37,901 bases of DNA, taken from contig JASJQH010006927.1 of assembly GCA_040143965.1 (NCBI GenBank), positions 1 through 37,901 on the forward strand, read 5' to 3'. Shown one piece after another: positions 1 to 12,137 of the stretch (position 1 is its first letter; every line of letters starts with the position of its first letter). The position numbers were made by a program, and so were the translations under genes. The notes under the pieces were generated by a model that saw only the letters and a program-made list of their open reading frames with translations, did not search any database and was not told the DNA's origin. This DNA is from Basidiobolus ranarum (Eukaryota > Basidiobolomycota > Basidiobolomycetes > Basidiobolales).

Positions 1-84
1 TTCATGGATTTGATATTTGTTTCATAACAAAAGTTAACTAAGATGTTAAATAAAGGTTAACTATCTAACAAACTACTGTAGTGC

Positions 85-250
85 TGAGTTATTTTGGGAG
101 CTGTTGCAAGTGATTTGGAGAGCTGGAGAATTTGGTGTTCTTCATGTATTGAATAATTGAGTGTTGTATGACATTTAAACTTTTGTTTTGAAGTAAGCAA
201 ACCAGCATATATATATATATATAGGTACTTGAGCTATGTGGCTTTCAACA
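85..250 (+). repeat. Old, decayed copia LTR fragment
   Basis: Positions about 85-205 match, with much divergence, the roughly 145-bp B segment also found at 291-437, 35937-36075 and 37045-37184. Shared landmarks are TATTTTGGGAG near the start and TTGAATAATTGAGT in the middle. An (AT)n run of about 14 nt follows near 210, and a TTTCAACA LTR-like end lies at 243-250. It is more diverged than the other three copies, so probably older. Limits are approximate and it looks truncated. Confidence 0.5.
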
Positions 251-286
251 GTTTCAATTTAACTTCTTGAGATTGCACCTTGGTTG

Positions 287-635
287 TGTTAAAGTATTTT
301 GGGAGCCAGTTGGAAGTGGTTCGTAGAACTAGAGAAATTGGTGATTTTCACTTATTGATTTAATGAGTATTCAGTTGTTATTTAGAGTTTTGTCAAGACA
401 TAAACAAGCTAATGTATAAAGTGTGTTAAGAAAATTCTTGGGAGCATTTGTGCAAAGTCTGAGGCTTCTAACACAAGTTTGAAAAATCTAGTTTTCGGAG
501 AACTTCTAAGTTGGTGTCAATATTCCGAGTAAATTCCAATATCGAATAATGGGTAATATCTTAGTGGAACATAGGACAACTAAATACTAAGCTATATATG
601 ACTATATATGTGTTTAGATAATGCTAATTTCAACA
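287..635 (-). mobile_element. Probable solo LTR, Ty1/copia type
   Basis: Read on the minus strand this runs from TGTTGAAATTAGC to TTTAACA, about 349 bp, with the TG...CA ends of LTRs. It matches the LTRs at 36848-37186 (same internal order) and 35935-36277 (inner segment inverted). No polypurine tract or primer-binding site adjoins either end. The flanking 5-mers, GGTTG at 282-286 and GGTTA at 636-640, agree at four of five positions and may be a worn target-site duplication. That makes it a solo LTR left by LTR-LTR recombination. Confidence 0.65.
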
Positions 636-882
636 GGTTATACTTTAAAATAACAAAATCAATTCTGCTTTCAATGCAGAATTCCTATTGTGGTTTAGAA
701 AAAATGATTGAAAGAAAGCAACAGATATTCTAGAACATTTTATTTCTGATTATTTGTTTGAGAAAATTGAAAGAATGCAAAGATACAAAGAGTAGAGAAT
801 CTATGTAGAGATCTTTATGTTATACTATACTAATGTAAGGGGGGTTTAAGTAAATTACTAAATGAATTATTGACACCACCAA
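636..882. other. 3' flank of the ATPase gene
   Basis: AT-rich non-coding sequence between the solo LTR and the stop codon of the minus-strand ATPase gene. It should contain that gene's 3' UTR. I see no ORF, RNA gene or clear repeat in it. Confidence 0.5.
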
Positions 883-3800
883 CTACCAAGCCACTTTGGC
901 AATAATACCATTAGGGAAAGTGCGTACCAGCAACTTACGAATCTCATCAGCAAACAGGATACCCAAGGCTAAAGGAAGAGGAATGAGCCAGTACTTGATG
1001 GGTACAGGTGCGGTATTGAATAGAGTATTGATGAAGGGAGTTTCGGTGACAAAGATAGCCATGATAAGAGAACAGAAACAACCAACAAAGATCCAGAGAT
1101 TGCGACGGTTAGGGCGAATAGGATCGGCTTGCAAAATGGACAATCTGCGGTTTCGGATAGAAAGGATATTACCCCATTGCAAGAGCACAAGAGTTATAAA
1201 GGTCACACATTGGCCGTTGTTTACCATAGCGTTCCATGAACTGCTACTGTCATTGTACATTTCTGTAGTGACACCATCTGGGAATGCAAAGGTCTTTCCA
1301 CTAGGTGGGCCGTATGTGAAGGCAAGATCGTACCAGCTGTAACCAGAAACTTCTTTAAAGTAGGTGAAGAACATCGCTTCGGAACAGATGGTCATCAATG
1401 AACCCATAAAGCTAGAGTAAACAAGAAAATAGTTTAGCGAATGATTTTGGGAATGAGTTTGAGAAAAGGATCTCCTAAACGACTTACATATAGGATTGAA
1501 GATAAATCTTCGCGTTAATAAGATGCTCTTTCTTCGCATTACGAGGGGGAAGTGCCAATAGATCATACTCTTCTCGCTCCATGATCAGAGATAAGCAAGG
1601 GAACAGATCGGTGAAACAGCAAATGATAATCATTAGGAAAGAGCTTAAAGGTAGTGGGGTACCAAAGAACATATTGATAAGTACTGGCCAAATCTCCGAC
1701 CAACTTCCAGCAGGCAAGAGGTAACCGATCACCTTTTGCAGGTTCTGGAATACGAGGCGCCCCAACCGGATAGCTTCCGTAATAGAGTCAAATTTATCCA
1801 ATAACACCAAGTCGGCCGCCTCGATGGCAACATCACTACCAGAAACAACGGCAACGCCAACATCAGCTGCTTTGAGTGCAGGGGCATCATTTACACCATC
1901 ACCAGTCACTGCGACAATGAAATCCCGCTTCTGAAACTCGGTCACAATCTTCAATTTCTGTTCAGGTGTGGTACGAGCGAATACGATTTCTTCATAGCGA
2001 CATACACGATCCCAATCAGAATTACCCAGTTTTTGAATATCAGTGCCAGTCAACAATAGACTTGTTACACTGCCAAACTTTGTCTCGAGATCACGCTCAT
2101 CGATATTAACCACATTATCAAAAACGTCCGGTTCGCGAAGACCAGTGAAGATTCCAATTTCGCGGGCAATGGCAGCCGCAGTCAAGCCAAAATCGCCAGT
2201 AACCATGAAGAAACGAGCACCAGCTTTACGGCATGATTCCACGGTATGCTTTGTTTCTGGGCGAGGGGGATCCATAATACCAACAAGACCAATTATCGTC
2301 AGGTCTCTTACAGCATCACTAATGATCTCATCTTGGAAGCCATTGGTATTACGAGGGCATTTGGCCGTGTAAAAGCGGCGGCATAAGACAAGAACACGTT
2401 GGCCGTTGCTGGACCATTTCTTCTGAATGGTCTCCAGTGCCAAAGAGGCCTCCAAAGTGAGTTCTACATCTTCTCCAGTTTCGGCGGACATAGCGAATCG
2501 GCAGCGTGGCAAAAGAACATCAGGTGCACCTTTAACCAAAATGAGGGACTCCTCGGTTTTGCCGTAAACCTGCTCCATGACTTGATGATCACCACTTGCT
2601 TCGAACATGGATAACATCCATTTGTTTTTGGAGTTGAAGGGAATGTCAAAGACGCGTTCAAAATTTGGGAATATATCTGCAGAGGGAGTGATTTGTTCAG
2701 CAAATCGAAGCAGAGCACAATCGGTTGCATCACCATTCACTAGGCGATCAGCCACAGGGCGGTCCATGGTAGTATGATCAAATGTAGCATTGTTACAGAG
2801 TAAAGAAGCGAATTGAAGTTGACGATAGGCCTTCGCCTCGTTGGTTGTAGGTTCACGAACGATCGTATTACGGCATTCATCAGAATTAGATTCTTTATCG
2901 AAAAAGCCTACGGAGGTGACAAACATTTTGTTTTGAGTGAGGGTACCAGTCTTGTCAGAGCAGATGACATTTACACATCCCAGAGTTTCTACAGTTGTAA
3001 GTGCCTTGGGTAAGATGTTGTTTTGCTTCATTCTCACGGCTATCATAGATAATGCCAAGGCAACACCAACAGGCATGCCCTCAGGAATGAAAGCAACAAC
3101 GCATCCCATCAGGTTTACCAACAGTTGAGAGGTATTCATAAAATCGTAGTGGTCTTTTCTAAGCCAACTAATTGAGAAAATAAACACCTATTAGAATGAT
3201 TAAATTTGGATCGGTGAGTTATTCAGATACTTACACTCCCCAAGTGAGGGCCATGGTACCTGCTAGGCACACCGTCAATGATACGATAATTTTCACAAAG
3301 CGATCAATCTCTCTCTGGATCAAAGGTTTCTTCTCTCCTTTAGCGGAAGTCAATTTTGATATACGTCCCATGACGGTATTACCACCTGTCATTACAACAA
3401 CACCAGCTCCACTACCGTTGACAACATGGGTACCCATGAGAGCCATGTTCCTAGATTCCAAGAAATTCTCATCAGTGTTGTCTACACTCCCTTCGATGGC
3501 TTCACTTTCACCAGTGAGAACAGAACGGTCAAACTTCATATCATTGGAAATCTTAAGGAGACGAATATCGGCGGGAACTTTGTTACCAAGTTTAAGTAAG
3601 ACAATATCACCCACAACTAAGTCAGAAGCTGGCATTTTCTGTGGGGAGCCATCGCGCAAGACAAGGCACTCAGCCGGAATCATGTTGAGGATAGACTTCA
3701 TCACACGACTAGTGGACCAATCTTGAAATGCTGAGAAAGAGGCTTGGAAGAAGATAACAATGATCTAAATAAGGTTCTTGATTAATTCAAGTGTTGTGGA

Positions 3801-4338
3801 TATTGAGAAGAACGAAATAGATACTTACGATAAGAAATGCTAAAGCAAAGTTGGTGACATTGAATCCGGTGGTACTAACAGGAGGATAAGCACAGAGAAA
3901 GAAAGTCATGACTCCGATCCATAGGACAGAACAGAAACCGCCGAAAACGTATCTAAGCAGCTTCTTGATGTAACTTGGACTTGGCTGATGAAGAGTATTA
4001 TGACCATTACGGTCCAGGCGCTTCTTAGCTGCGATCGAATCTAAACCAAGATCCTGGACAGTACCAAATCGGACGCAAATATTGTCGGTTGACAGTTTGT
4101 GATAATCCAAGGAGGCGAAGTATTCAGTATCGTCCTTAGGACCCTCTTCTTCTGGAGAAATTTTCTTCGAATCAGTCACTCGAAGAGAAAGAGTACGGAA
4201 AGCAATAGGTAAGGCAATGGCATCATTGTCGCTACCTATTCTAGTAGGAATCTGGGACTGCGGGGCCGGAGAGACTTGAGCATTACTGAATTGTATGCGA
4301 GATTTCGCCTCACCTAATTCAAGATCGTTTGGAGCCAT
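883..4338 (-). CDS. Na+/K+-ATPase-like type IIC P-type ATPase alpha subunit
   Basis: Cation-transporting P-type ATPase, predicted to pump Na+ and/or K+ across the plasma membrane. Four exons (4338-3829, 3764-3235, 3167-1488, 1411-883) join in frame to about 1082 aa, a normal family length. Seen in order: a hydrophilic N-terminus; the first membrane pair (near 130-190); the actuator TGES at about 254-257; PEG in M4 near 375-377; the phosphorylated Asp in DKTGTLT at about D418; the hinge TGDGVNDAP in the third exon; and the C-terminal membrane block. The M5 segment YLLPAGSWSEIW and the M6 segment ICCFTDLFP differ from animal pumps and resemble, from memory, fungal Na,K-ATPase-like pumps. The first of the two animal M6 cation-site Asp residues is Cys here; the second is kept. 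No beta subunit lies nearby. The gene is divergent from LTN1, about 970 bp away. Ion specificity cannot be read from sequence alone. Confidence 0.93.
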
Positions 4339-5305
4339 GTGCTGTAGAGAGTGATCTGAATACTGTATGAGACCTAAATGTCATGGCAGTTATATACTAC
4401 CAGTTTGTTTCTCAGCAATACAGTTCCAGCAAAAATATTGGAGTAGAATTTTTGCTGGCTGAGGATAGAAGATAGCATCAGTTCAGTAAATAGAGCAACA
4501 CATAATTCATTATGCTAACCGCCCAAAATGGATAACCATATGGCATGATGAATATAAAGTAGCCTTGTGTTACCAACATGGTTTGAACTGGACATAGTTT
4601 GAACGGAGGGTACGGAGTGTTCTCAGCAATTGTAACCTTCGTATTACATTCCAGAAATGGACGCTATCTTTGCATATGGCAAAGAGAAACCGTTTCCAGT
4701 CTTTGTATTGAGTTTAATTAATTGTTCATTTACTTTATTTATTTGTATTGAGTTAGTTGAATCAATTGTTCATGTATTTTATTTGTGGGGGGGAACCCTA
4801 ACCCTAATCGATAGAGTTTAGGAATCCTGTTTCTCATTTACGACATTGGTGAAATGGTCTGTGCGCGCCATATTGCTGCTGCATATGTTTGCCTATTACT
4901 GCTCCCTACAGTATTCATCTACAGTATCCACCTGTGGTCAACATTTGATGCCAACTCGATCAACCATGGCTAATTTCAATTAATCGAATGGTCATCAATC
5001 TGGAATAAGTACCCAAGCCCTAACCCTAAGCGTTGAACTTGAACAATCTCAACATAGTCAGTCATTATGGTTTTAATTAATCAACACTGCTAATGCTGAC
5101 TTTAATTCTTGTATGCTTTGAAAATACTCCATCGTTTGAATAAAAACTCTGATATTACCCAATATGGTAATGCTCGTAAAATACGCAATGTCGTCTCCCT
5201 TTGATGGAGATATAGATTTTCGCTAACCATAGGGATAAGCGATAGGTGAAGTATTGCCTGAGATATACTAGAAACGTAGTGCAATTCTTATTTTCTTTAT
5301 AAACA
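4339..5305. promoter_or_regulatory. Divergent ATPase/LTN1 promoter region with telobox motifs
   Basis: Non-coding, about 970 bp, between two divergent genes. It contains two short telomere-like tracts: AACCCTAACCCTAA at 4794-4807, just after a run of Gs, and CCCTAACCCTAA at 5018-5029. An ORF of 60 codons on the minus strand (5102-5284) has no recognisable protein features and I do not call it. In fungi, plants and animals, AACCCTAA-like motifs can bind telobox proteins of the Tbf1/TRF-Myb type at housekeeping promoters. That role is inferred here. Confidence 0.55.
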
Positions 5306-8300
5306 ATGGTAAAGAAAAGTAATCAAACACAACGAGTAAAAGGCAATTTAAAGCCTACTAGTAGTAGGTATTGTAATCTTCACTTTCGATACGGTTAAAC
5401 CATCTTTAGGCTGATTATCTCTTTTTAGCCGTGCTGCTGAATTATCGGCCACTGGAACTTTTGGTAATCTACCAGCGAGTACCAACATTGGTTTCAGTCA
5501 TTTTTCAACTGATAATAATGGACCTGAACCTGAGTTCCTTGGTGGAGAGATTGGTGTGATTTTCAAAAGATTATCCAAAAGAGATACCACTACCAAATTA
5601 AAGGCTTTGGAAGATTTGGAAACTTATGTTAAAACAAGCGACGCAGAAATTTTACTGGAAGCATTTCAGGCTTGGGTAAGCGGTAACTTACTTGCGGAGT
5701 TGGTCAATCCGGTACTAACTATTCTTTTTGTAGCCTAAAGTGTATTCTAGAAATTCGATCGAAATTGACCGACGGGTTCGCGCAACTATCAATGGGATCC
5801 ACTTACTATTTGTACAAAAGTTAAAAAAGAAGATCGCTCCAACTTTAAAAGAGTTCATAGGTCCCTGGGTTTGTTCTTTCTTCGATCCAAGCAAAGATGT
5901 ATCTAGAATTGCTTTGGAATCCTTTCAAGTGAGTTAATTAGTACAACTGGTTATTCCGAAGGTTTAGATAGTTGTTAAACATTTTTCTCTTTTGTATAGA
6001 CCGCCTTTCCACCTTCCAAACGTAGTGAAGTTTTTGGTTTTTGTCAGGCTTCCTTATTAGACTATATCACAGAAAACATCTTAGAAAAGACACCGGAAAC
6101 CTTGAGTATGAATGAGATCTTAAATTCCTTGGTTAAAGTTACAGAGCATTAACGTTTTGCGCAGGTGATCCACGATTCACTTCTAAAGAAGATACGGCCG
6201 CCAAATACGGAAGAGTCATTTCCAGCTCATTCTATGCCCTTGGTCATCTTTTGGGTCGGTAGAACATCAAGATTTGAATCTCTAGTATACAATTAACACA
6301 ATCATTATTCCGGATAATAGAGAATATTTCACCAAGTGATCTTGAGAAGCTTCAGCCCAAGTACAACCACCTATTAGATGCCACCAAAATGTGGCAGTTC
6401 TTTACGCATGAGAATCCGTTGATTCGCCGCTCCTGCTACAGTCTGATTAAAACAGTGGTGACAAATTGTCCAGGTAAATAATAGGTGAATGTACAGGAAA
6501 GTGTTACTCTTTACTAAAAATATATTATTGTAGCTTTATTGGAAGTTCGATTAGAAATCAGCAGTGCTGCCTTCTTGGCTAAGGTCTTCCAGGATAAAGA
6601 TACAACCACACATTCTGAGATGTGGGATGCAATTCTACTTTACACCAAAGCATTCCCCCAAGCTTGGGTCTTGGCCGGTCGTAAGAAGCCCATGTTGCCC
6701 AAATTGTGGGCCTTCCTTCGTGCTGGAGGTTACGGCTCGATAAGCATATCTTTCCCTAGTTTGATTGCTCTTGTAGCTCATCTACCCCAAGAGCTCATAG
6801 AAGGAAAATTCTTCGAGGAGCTATTTAATAGTCTTTGGTCATCACTCCAAAGTGGACAAGTTGATAAGTCGAATTTTCACACATTTGTGGATACTTATTG
6901 TGAATGCCTTTACTATTTCCTTCTTCGATTTGGCCAAACTGACAAAGCTATCGGAGACTATTTGATTCGGGTTCAAGCAACCGAGCTAATTACCAGATAT
7001 TTAACACAGGAGCAGATTGGAGATATGAGTGTGGGAGTATCTAATCTTTTAGTCAAAATCTACTCGAATCCCAAGGCCCAAGAGCTTGGAAGTGAAATAT
7101 GGAAAGTTATTGAGGAGCTTATCATCAATACGATTACATCTGAGGAATTGCCCTCGAAGTCTAAAACTGATTTCGTGACTTTTTCAAAGAAAAGTGTTGA
7201 ACTTTTAGTTGCCTTATCACGCAAAGCCCAATCTGAGCAAGGGTCTTCCGAGATTTCGCAATTGATAAACAATTTGATGATGAAGGTATTATTGAGCAGT
7301 CTTGGTATGCTGAATCAAGAATGTAAGCACAAGGCCACTTTATGTGATGGCAGCTCTAGAATCATTCAAGAGCTGCTGCCAGATTCTCTTATCAGTTCCG
7401 ATGTGCAGAACTTTTTCACCGAGCAATTTCCAACTTTACTCTTGAAGCAAGAGGAACTTTCTTCAGTCTTATGCGACATATTCATTAGGTTCATCAAAAA
7501 GCTCGAAGAAGCCACAGTCAACACTGAGCTTATTATTCAACAACATTGGAGCAATCTGATTGATTTATTACTTGAATCAGAGAACAGTCCTCGTCAAGTG
7601 ATCTTGTTAAGCGACTTGTTTTCCAAGGCCGATGCAATTGGAATGCAAACAAGCATTTGCTCCGAGAAGCTGTCCAAATTCGTGGTTGCTGCTTTTCAAG
7701 GTTTCTTAAGTGAGCAAGAGCCAAATATTGCCACTGAAGCCTTAGTGACTGTTTGCCTGACACATCCAAGTAAGTTCAACTGAATTAAGTGGTATCATCA
7801 GTACGATCCCCTCATTAAAATCTCCCCAATTTTCAAGGACAATACATTGGTGACAGCGAGCAGGCAGAGATTATCCGAATGATTTCCGAGCGATTGAATG
7901 AATTCTCGGAACTTGAAGTGCATGGAGAGCACGTTTCGAAGCCCACTGAGGGCAAGATAATAAGCACGTTGCTCAGAATTCTCGATAAATCCTTCAGCCA
8001 AGAGCAATTCCTAAGAGATATTATTGATGTCTCGGATCCAATCCTCATTAACATCTTCCGAAACCAGTTTATTAAGCATGATCTAGACACACAAAACGAA
8101 GAAGACATCCAGAAGATTCGGAATCACGCTACCGAGTGTTGGAAGTCGGTGGTCAAGTTGAACTCAGAGTCTAGGATTTCGGATCAGAAAATCCATTTGC
8201 AATTGACGGATTTGTTGATATCTAATTTAAAGAAAGCTCTGCTTGATCCTCGCCATACGGATAGTCCAAATGACTTTGTAAGAAAAGCCAGTCAGATATT

Positions 8301-10838
8301 GTCGGATATATTCAATGGAGATTCTGGTTCGGCCAGTCCACTAGTAGAGAGTCTTTTGTTTGACGAAGCCTATTGGAATGACTTGGGCCGCTCTTTCGTT
8401 GACGCTCCTGTTAATCCAGCCTTAAGAATCATGGATCCATTACTCAACACCTTGATGGAAGCCAATGCTAATCGTACCAAGGATACTACTACGCCATACG
8501 ATATCTACGGGCTTAGTATTTTCGGTAGAGTATCGTTATTCGTTGTAGAGCTCTGGAAAGAAGTCGGACACGAAGTGGTTCTTCAATCAACAGGTGAACG
8601 TGTTTGGTTGTTGCTTCAATTAGTGATGGTACAGGTGTTGTGTAAACAGTCATTTGATGTTCGTCCTGAAGACTCCTGTCAGATTTGGACTAGCGACTCA
8701 CATGTTGCTGAAAATGTGTACGCTTTCCATGGGCTCATCGAAGATATATCTGCTATTATAAAGGAATTTATGGAATCTGTGGATGTTGAATTGGTCAAAG
8801 ACACCAAGTGGGTAGAACAGGTCAAGGGCGCCCTCATTAGGAGTTCTCCAGATGGAGTTCCACTTGACCCGTTAGGAGCTCTTGTATACTTGGCTTTACA
8901 AAAAAGTCACCAGTCTGGAAATCCTCAATGGGCGAAGGCCTTGGAGCAAATTCTATTCATACTCTCAAGCCATGTTGTATTGCCTGAACAATCTATTGAC
9001 GCTTGGCTAAATCTGATCCAAGACACTGATGTTCTTCAACTGCATATCAATACCAAATTAGCTATTCTTCAAGGATTGTCACCCGTTTTAGCTCGTTCCA
9101 GCTCCATTCGAAATATCATTATTGATTTGAACGAGCAACTTTCCGCAATGGTTGACCCATCCGAAGACGCTCTAAATCCTTTCGTAGTTTCTCTTTTAAC
9201 CACCGCCATGAACAGTCAAGTAACCATCCCTCAGCATGTTCTTACTAACATCCTTAAGGCCCTCAACCGATACTACGCAAATTCGGACAAGAGCTCCACG
9301 GAATTGAACACAGTTGTCGCTCAGCTACTTGGCTATATGGTTCCACAGTTCTTGGAAGTGACCGTTCCCATGTGGACTTCAATCTTAGAACTTGGCAGTC
9401 AATGGATCACGGTTAGTATACATAATATTCTTTCTAACGGACTCACTCTAACTTAACTTGCATGAAATAGAATGGATCAGATAAAGACCCTAAGGATTTG
9501 GCACTCAAGTACTATGCATTGAAGCTGATCCTCATTCTTCAAGATATGTCTGAAGAATATACGAACCTGAAGGAGGCGTGGAAGGCGGTTCAGCCCAAGA
9601 TTCATTCTAGTGTGTTAGAGATATTGATTCAATTAGAGACCGATGTTCCCAAGGCACCCGCATCGAGATATTTGGAGATTTTATCGGAGATTGGGATGGA
9701 AATCCCCCTGGAATTGCTGTTGTCCGTATCGAATGAGAGATTATACTCATTACTACGAGTACCCCATGAGTCAGTACAAAAGCTCGGTTACCATACGCTT
9801 AGATTGGTCACACTAGAGAACGTGCGAGAGACTTCGATCAACCTTGAACTAGACATGGACAATGAATTGGCCCCTGCCAAACTCCCAACTACTCTGATGG
9901 AACACTTGATCCATCCACCCAGTGTTGCTTCCTATCTATCTGGCGACGAAGAGCATTTCATCCATACATGCAACCTATTCGGGTACTTACTTGCATGGAT
10001 GAACATGTACGATCATTTCGAAGAATCCAGCTTCCAGGTCAAGTCTCACCACGTGGATCAATTGAGAGAAGTGGACGCATTACCTAAACTATTGGTGGTG
10101 ATCTTTGAATTGTTGGGATTAAATGGAAATGCAACATTTGATCTTAGCAAATGGAGAGTTGACTCGTTCCAAGTACAAGGATTGGATTACCAACATGATT
10201 TCGGACTTCAATTGTTAGCTGGTCATGTTTATTTCAGGACTTTGATGAGCACTCCTTCTTTGGTGCGTAGTTGGTGGATTGAGTCAAGGAATCGACAATT
10301 AAATCTGTTGGTTGACACTTATACCGAGAAATATTTCAGTGAAATGATTATTCAGGAAGAACTGCAACAAATTCAGAGAGATGACGTGAAATCTCAGCTG
10401 GAAGATGACAACATGGGCATTAGAATCAGCAGAACTAACGACGTTACCGCCACCTACAAGATCGATGACACTTCGTTGGAGATGGTGATACGGCTCCCTA
10501 CTAACTTCCCATTACGTCAAGTTGATGTGGAAGGTACACGCAGAGTGGCAGTTACCGAAGCCAGATGGAGAAGTTGGCTACTAGCGGTCACCTCGGTCAT
10601 TGTATCCCAAAATGGCTCGATTCTAGATGCGTTGACTTTGTTCAAGAGAAACATCTCGTTACACTTCGAGGGAGTTGAAGACTGTACCATTTGTTACTCG
10701 GTGGTAGGAGTGATCGACCGTTCACTACCAACTAGACAGTGTAAAACATGCAAGAATAAGTTCCATTCTGCGTGTCTGTTCAAATGGTTCCGTACCAGCA
10801 ATCAATCTACATGTCCACTTTGTCGTAATTTATTCTAA
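5306..10838 (+). CDS. LTN1: Listerin, E3 ubiquitin ligase of ribosome quality control
   Basis: Listerin binds the 60S subunit carrying a stalled nascent chain (with the NEMF/Rqc2 partner) and ubiquitinates that chain. Nine exons: 5306-5367, 5429-5675, 5734-5928, 6000-6105, 6165-6254, 6321-6473, 6534-7769, 7838-9411, 9471-10838. They sum to 1677 codons including the stop, about 1676 aa; human LTN1 is about 1770. The N-terminus (GNLKPTSSSRAAEL, then KRLSKRDTTTKLKAL) matches the conserved listerin N-domain that contacts the 60S. Alpha-helical HEAT-like repeats fill the middle. The C-terminal RING starts CTICYSVVG and continues through CKTCKNKFHSACLFKWF to STCPLCR, all expected Cys/His being present. 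The start ATG is the one giving the family N-terminus. The intron 6255-6320 has a poor donor (GTCGGT). An alternative using GTAGAA at 6259 and an acceptor before 6336 also keeps frame. Confidence 0.96.
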
Positions 10839-10936
10839 TTTCCACCTTTTCCTCCTCAAATGACTTCATGTTGGCTAAAGAGAAATCAATACACAGGCAA
10901 ACAGTTCATGTACATTTCCAATCTAATTTAAGCTTC

Positions 10937-10942
10937 AATAAA
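10937..10942 (+). terminator. LTN1 polyadenylation signal AATAAA
   Basis: Canonical AATAAA about 100 nt after the LTN1 stop, in the 283-bp gap between the convergent LTN1 and borealin genes. The position fits an mRNA 3' end; no cleavage site can be confirmed. Confidence 0.5.
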
Positions 10943-11121
10943 GTGAACATCATATACACATCGACCCATTTGTAGCGTGAACTTCATCCATACCATTTAT
11001 TGTCACGTTAAGAACGATCACGTACCAAAATCTTGTTCAAAAAATCATCTAATAACTGTAAAAGGGGTGTTGAGAAAAGGAGAAGCAATTATTTACAATG
11101 AAAAAGAAAAAGGGTGCGAAT

Positions 11122-11839
11122 CTAATTAATGACCGACATGAATCGATTCAACTGAGTTTGTAAAGTTGCTAATCTCTCTGCCAACTGTTTCTTGGCATCT
11201 TCACTTAAATTTTTAATGGCAGTTGGTGATTGAGTTGGATCCAATTCCAACACATTTCCACTTCCGAGTGATACAGATATTAGAGATTTGGAAGGTGGTT
11301 CAGAAGGTAACTGCTTTTTGGTTCTCTTAGCGGGTTTTTTAACGGGGTTTTTGTTTCGTTTAGAACGGCGTAAAGGTTCAATATCTTCTTCACTGGAAAT
11401 TGGTTTCTCTTTAGTTTCAGTGGTGATTATTGGCTCACTCTCGGTGAAGATGGTGGGTTTTATTTCTTCCTCTTCTTCTTGAAGGAACGGATTCACCACC
11501 TCTTCTGAGGTTTGGGGCGAAGGAAGAGGTTTGTTAGCTGCAAACTTGGTAGCAAGGAATTCCTTTAGTGTGAGTGCACGTACACTTTTAGGTAGTTTAT
11601 TAATCTCAAGTTCACCCAAGAATAACAACGACGTGCACAATTGTCCAGTTGAAAGTACCAATTTATTACTACGTTTTTGCACTAAAGGGCAGGGTATTTA
11701 GTTAACTTTCTTGAAACAATGTTTACTTTAAAAACGTAGTAAAACCAATGTTACCTTCAGCTTCCAAGTCTTTGATAAACTGGGTTTTCTCTTCTGGTGA
11801 CAGGGAGGGTCTATTAGGAGGTATCGAAGTCTCCTCCAT
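11122..11839 (-). CDS. Borealin, chromosomal passenger complex subunit
   Basis: Borealin (CDCA8/Nbl1 family) bundles with survivin and INCENP to target Aurora B kinase to centromeres and the spindle midzone. Two exons, 11839-11755 and 11681-11122, join in frame to about 214 aa. The first 65 residues fit the Nbl1/borealin N-terminal helix: LSPEEKTQFIKDLEAEVQKR, later INKLPKSVRALTLKEFLA; compare RLPKALREM in the human protein. The middle is acidic then Lys/Arg-rich (PLRRSKRNKNPVKKPAKRTK), a likely disordered region with a nuclear signal. The end (about 155-214) fits the borealin C-terminal dimerisation domain: a strand ISVSLGSGNVLEL, then helices NLSEDAKKQLAERLATLQ. It is convergent with LTN1. 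The human protein is about 280 aa, so this one is compact. Yeast Nbl1 has only the N-terminal helix; this gene has both ends. Confidence 0.85.
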
Positions 11840-12137
11840 GGTTTTGAAAGAGGTGTATCTAGCTGGATATTGGTATAGTTCAAATACAAGTATCTTGGTT
11901 TAACAAAGCCTCATAGACGCGAGTTCTCAATCAGAAAATATGGGCGGTCAGGCTAAGATCAGAGCCTATCATCCCATTGTTTATTTGTTTTTGTTTGGAT
12001 CCTAATCAAATTAGAATTTATTGTATCTTATATATCGGAGATGTGCGGAATCATAGGTAAGTGAGAAACAACAAAGCCCACAATTAAATAAATAACAGTA
12101 ACTTGCTTGCAAGTAAGGGTGGGGGATGTTAGTGGGA
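11840..12137. other. Borealin upstream / VPS5 downstream gap
   Basis: About 300 bp between two minus-strand genes; it should hold the borealin promoter and the VPS5 3' UTR. On the plus strand, 12041-12056 begins ATG and encodes MCGII plus one base, followed at once by a perfect GTAAGTG donor. This looks like the first exon of a class II glutamine amidotransferase, but no continuation is seen (see findings). Nothing else is recognised. Confidence 0.4.

Noticed and set aside
896-1342. 148-codon plus-strand ORF at the ATPase end
   Set aside because: It lies antisense to the last ATPase exon, which shows clear family homology.
4794-5029. Chromosome end or telomere fusion
   Set aside because: Only two repeat units at each place, inside a normal divergent promoter with genes on both sides.
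11288-11482. 64-codon plus-strand ORF inside borealin
   Set aside because: Antisense to the Lys/Arg- and Glu-rich middle of borealin; composition artefact.
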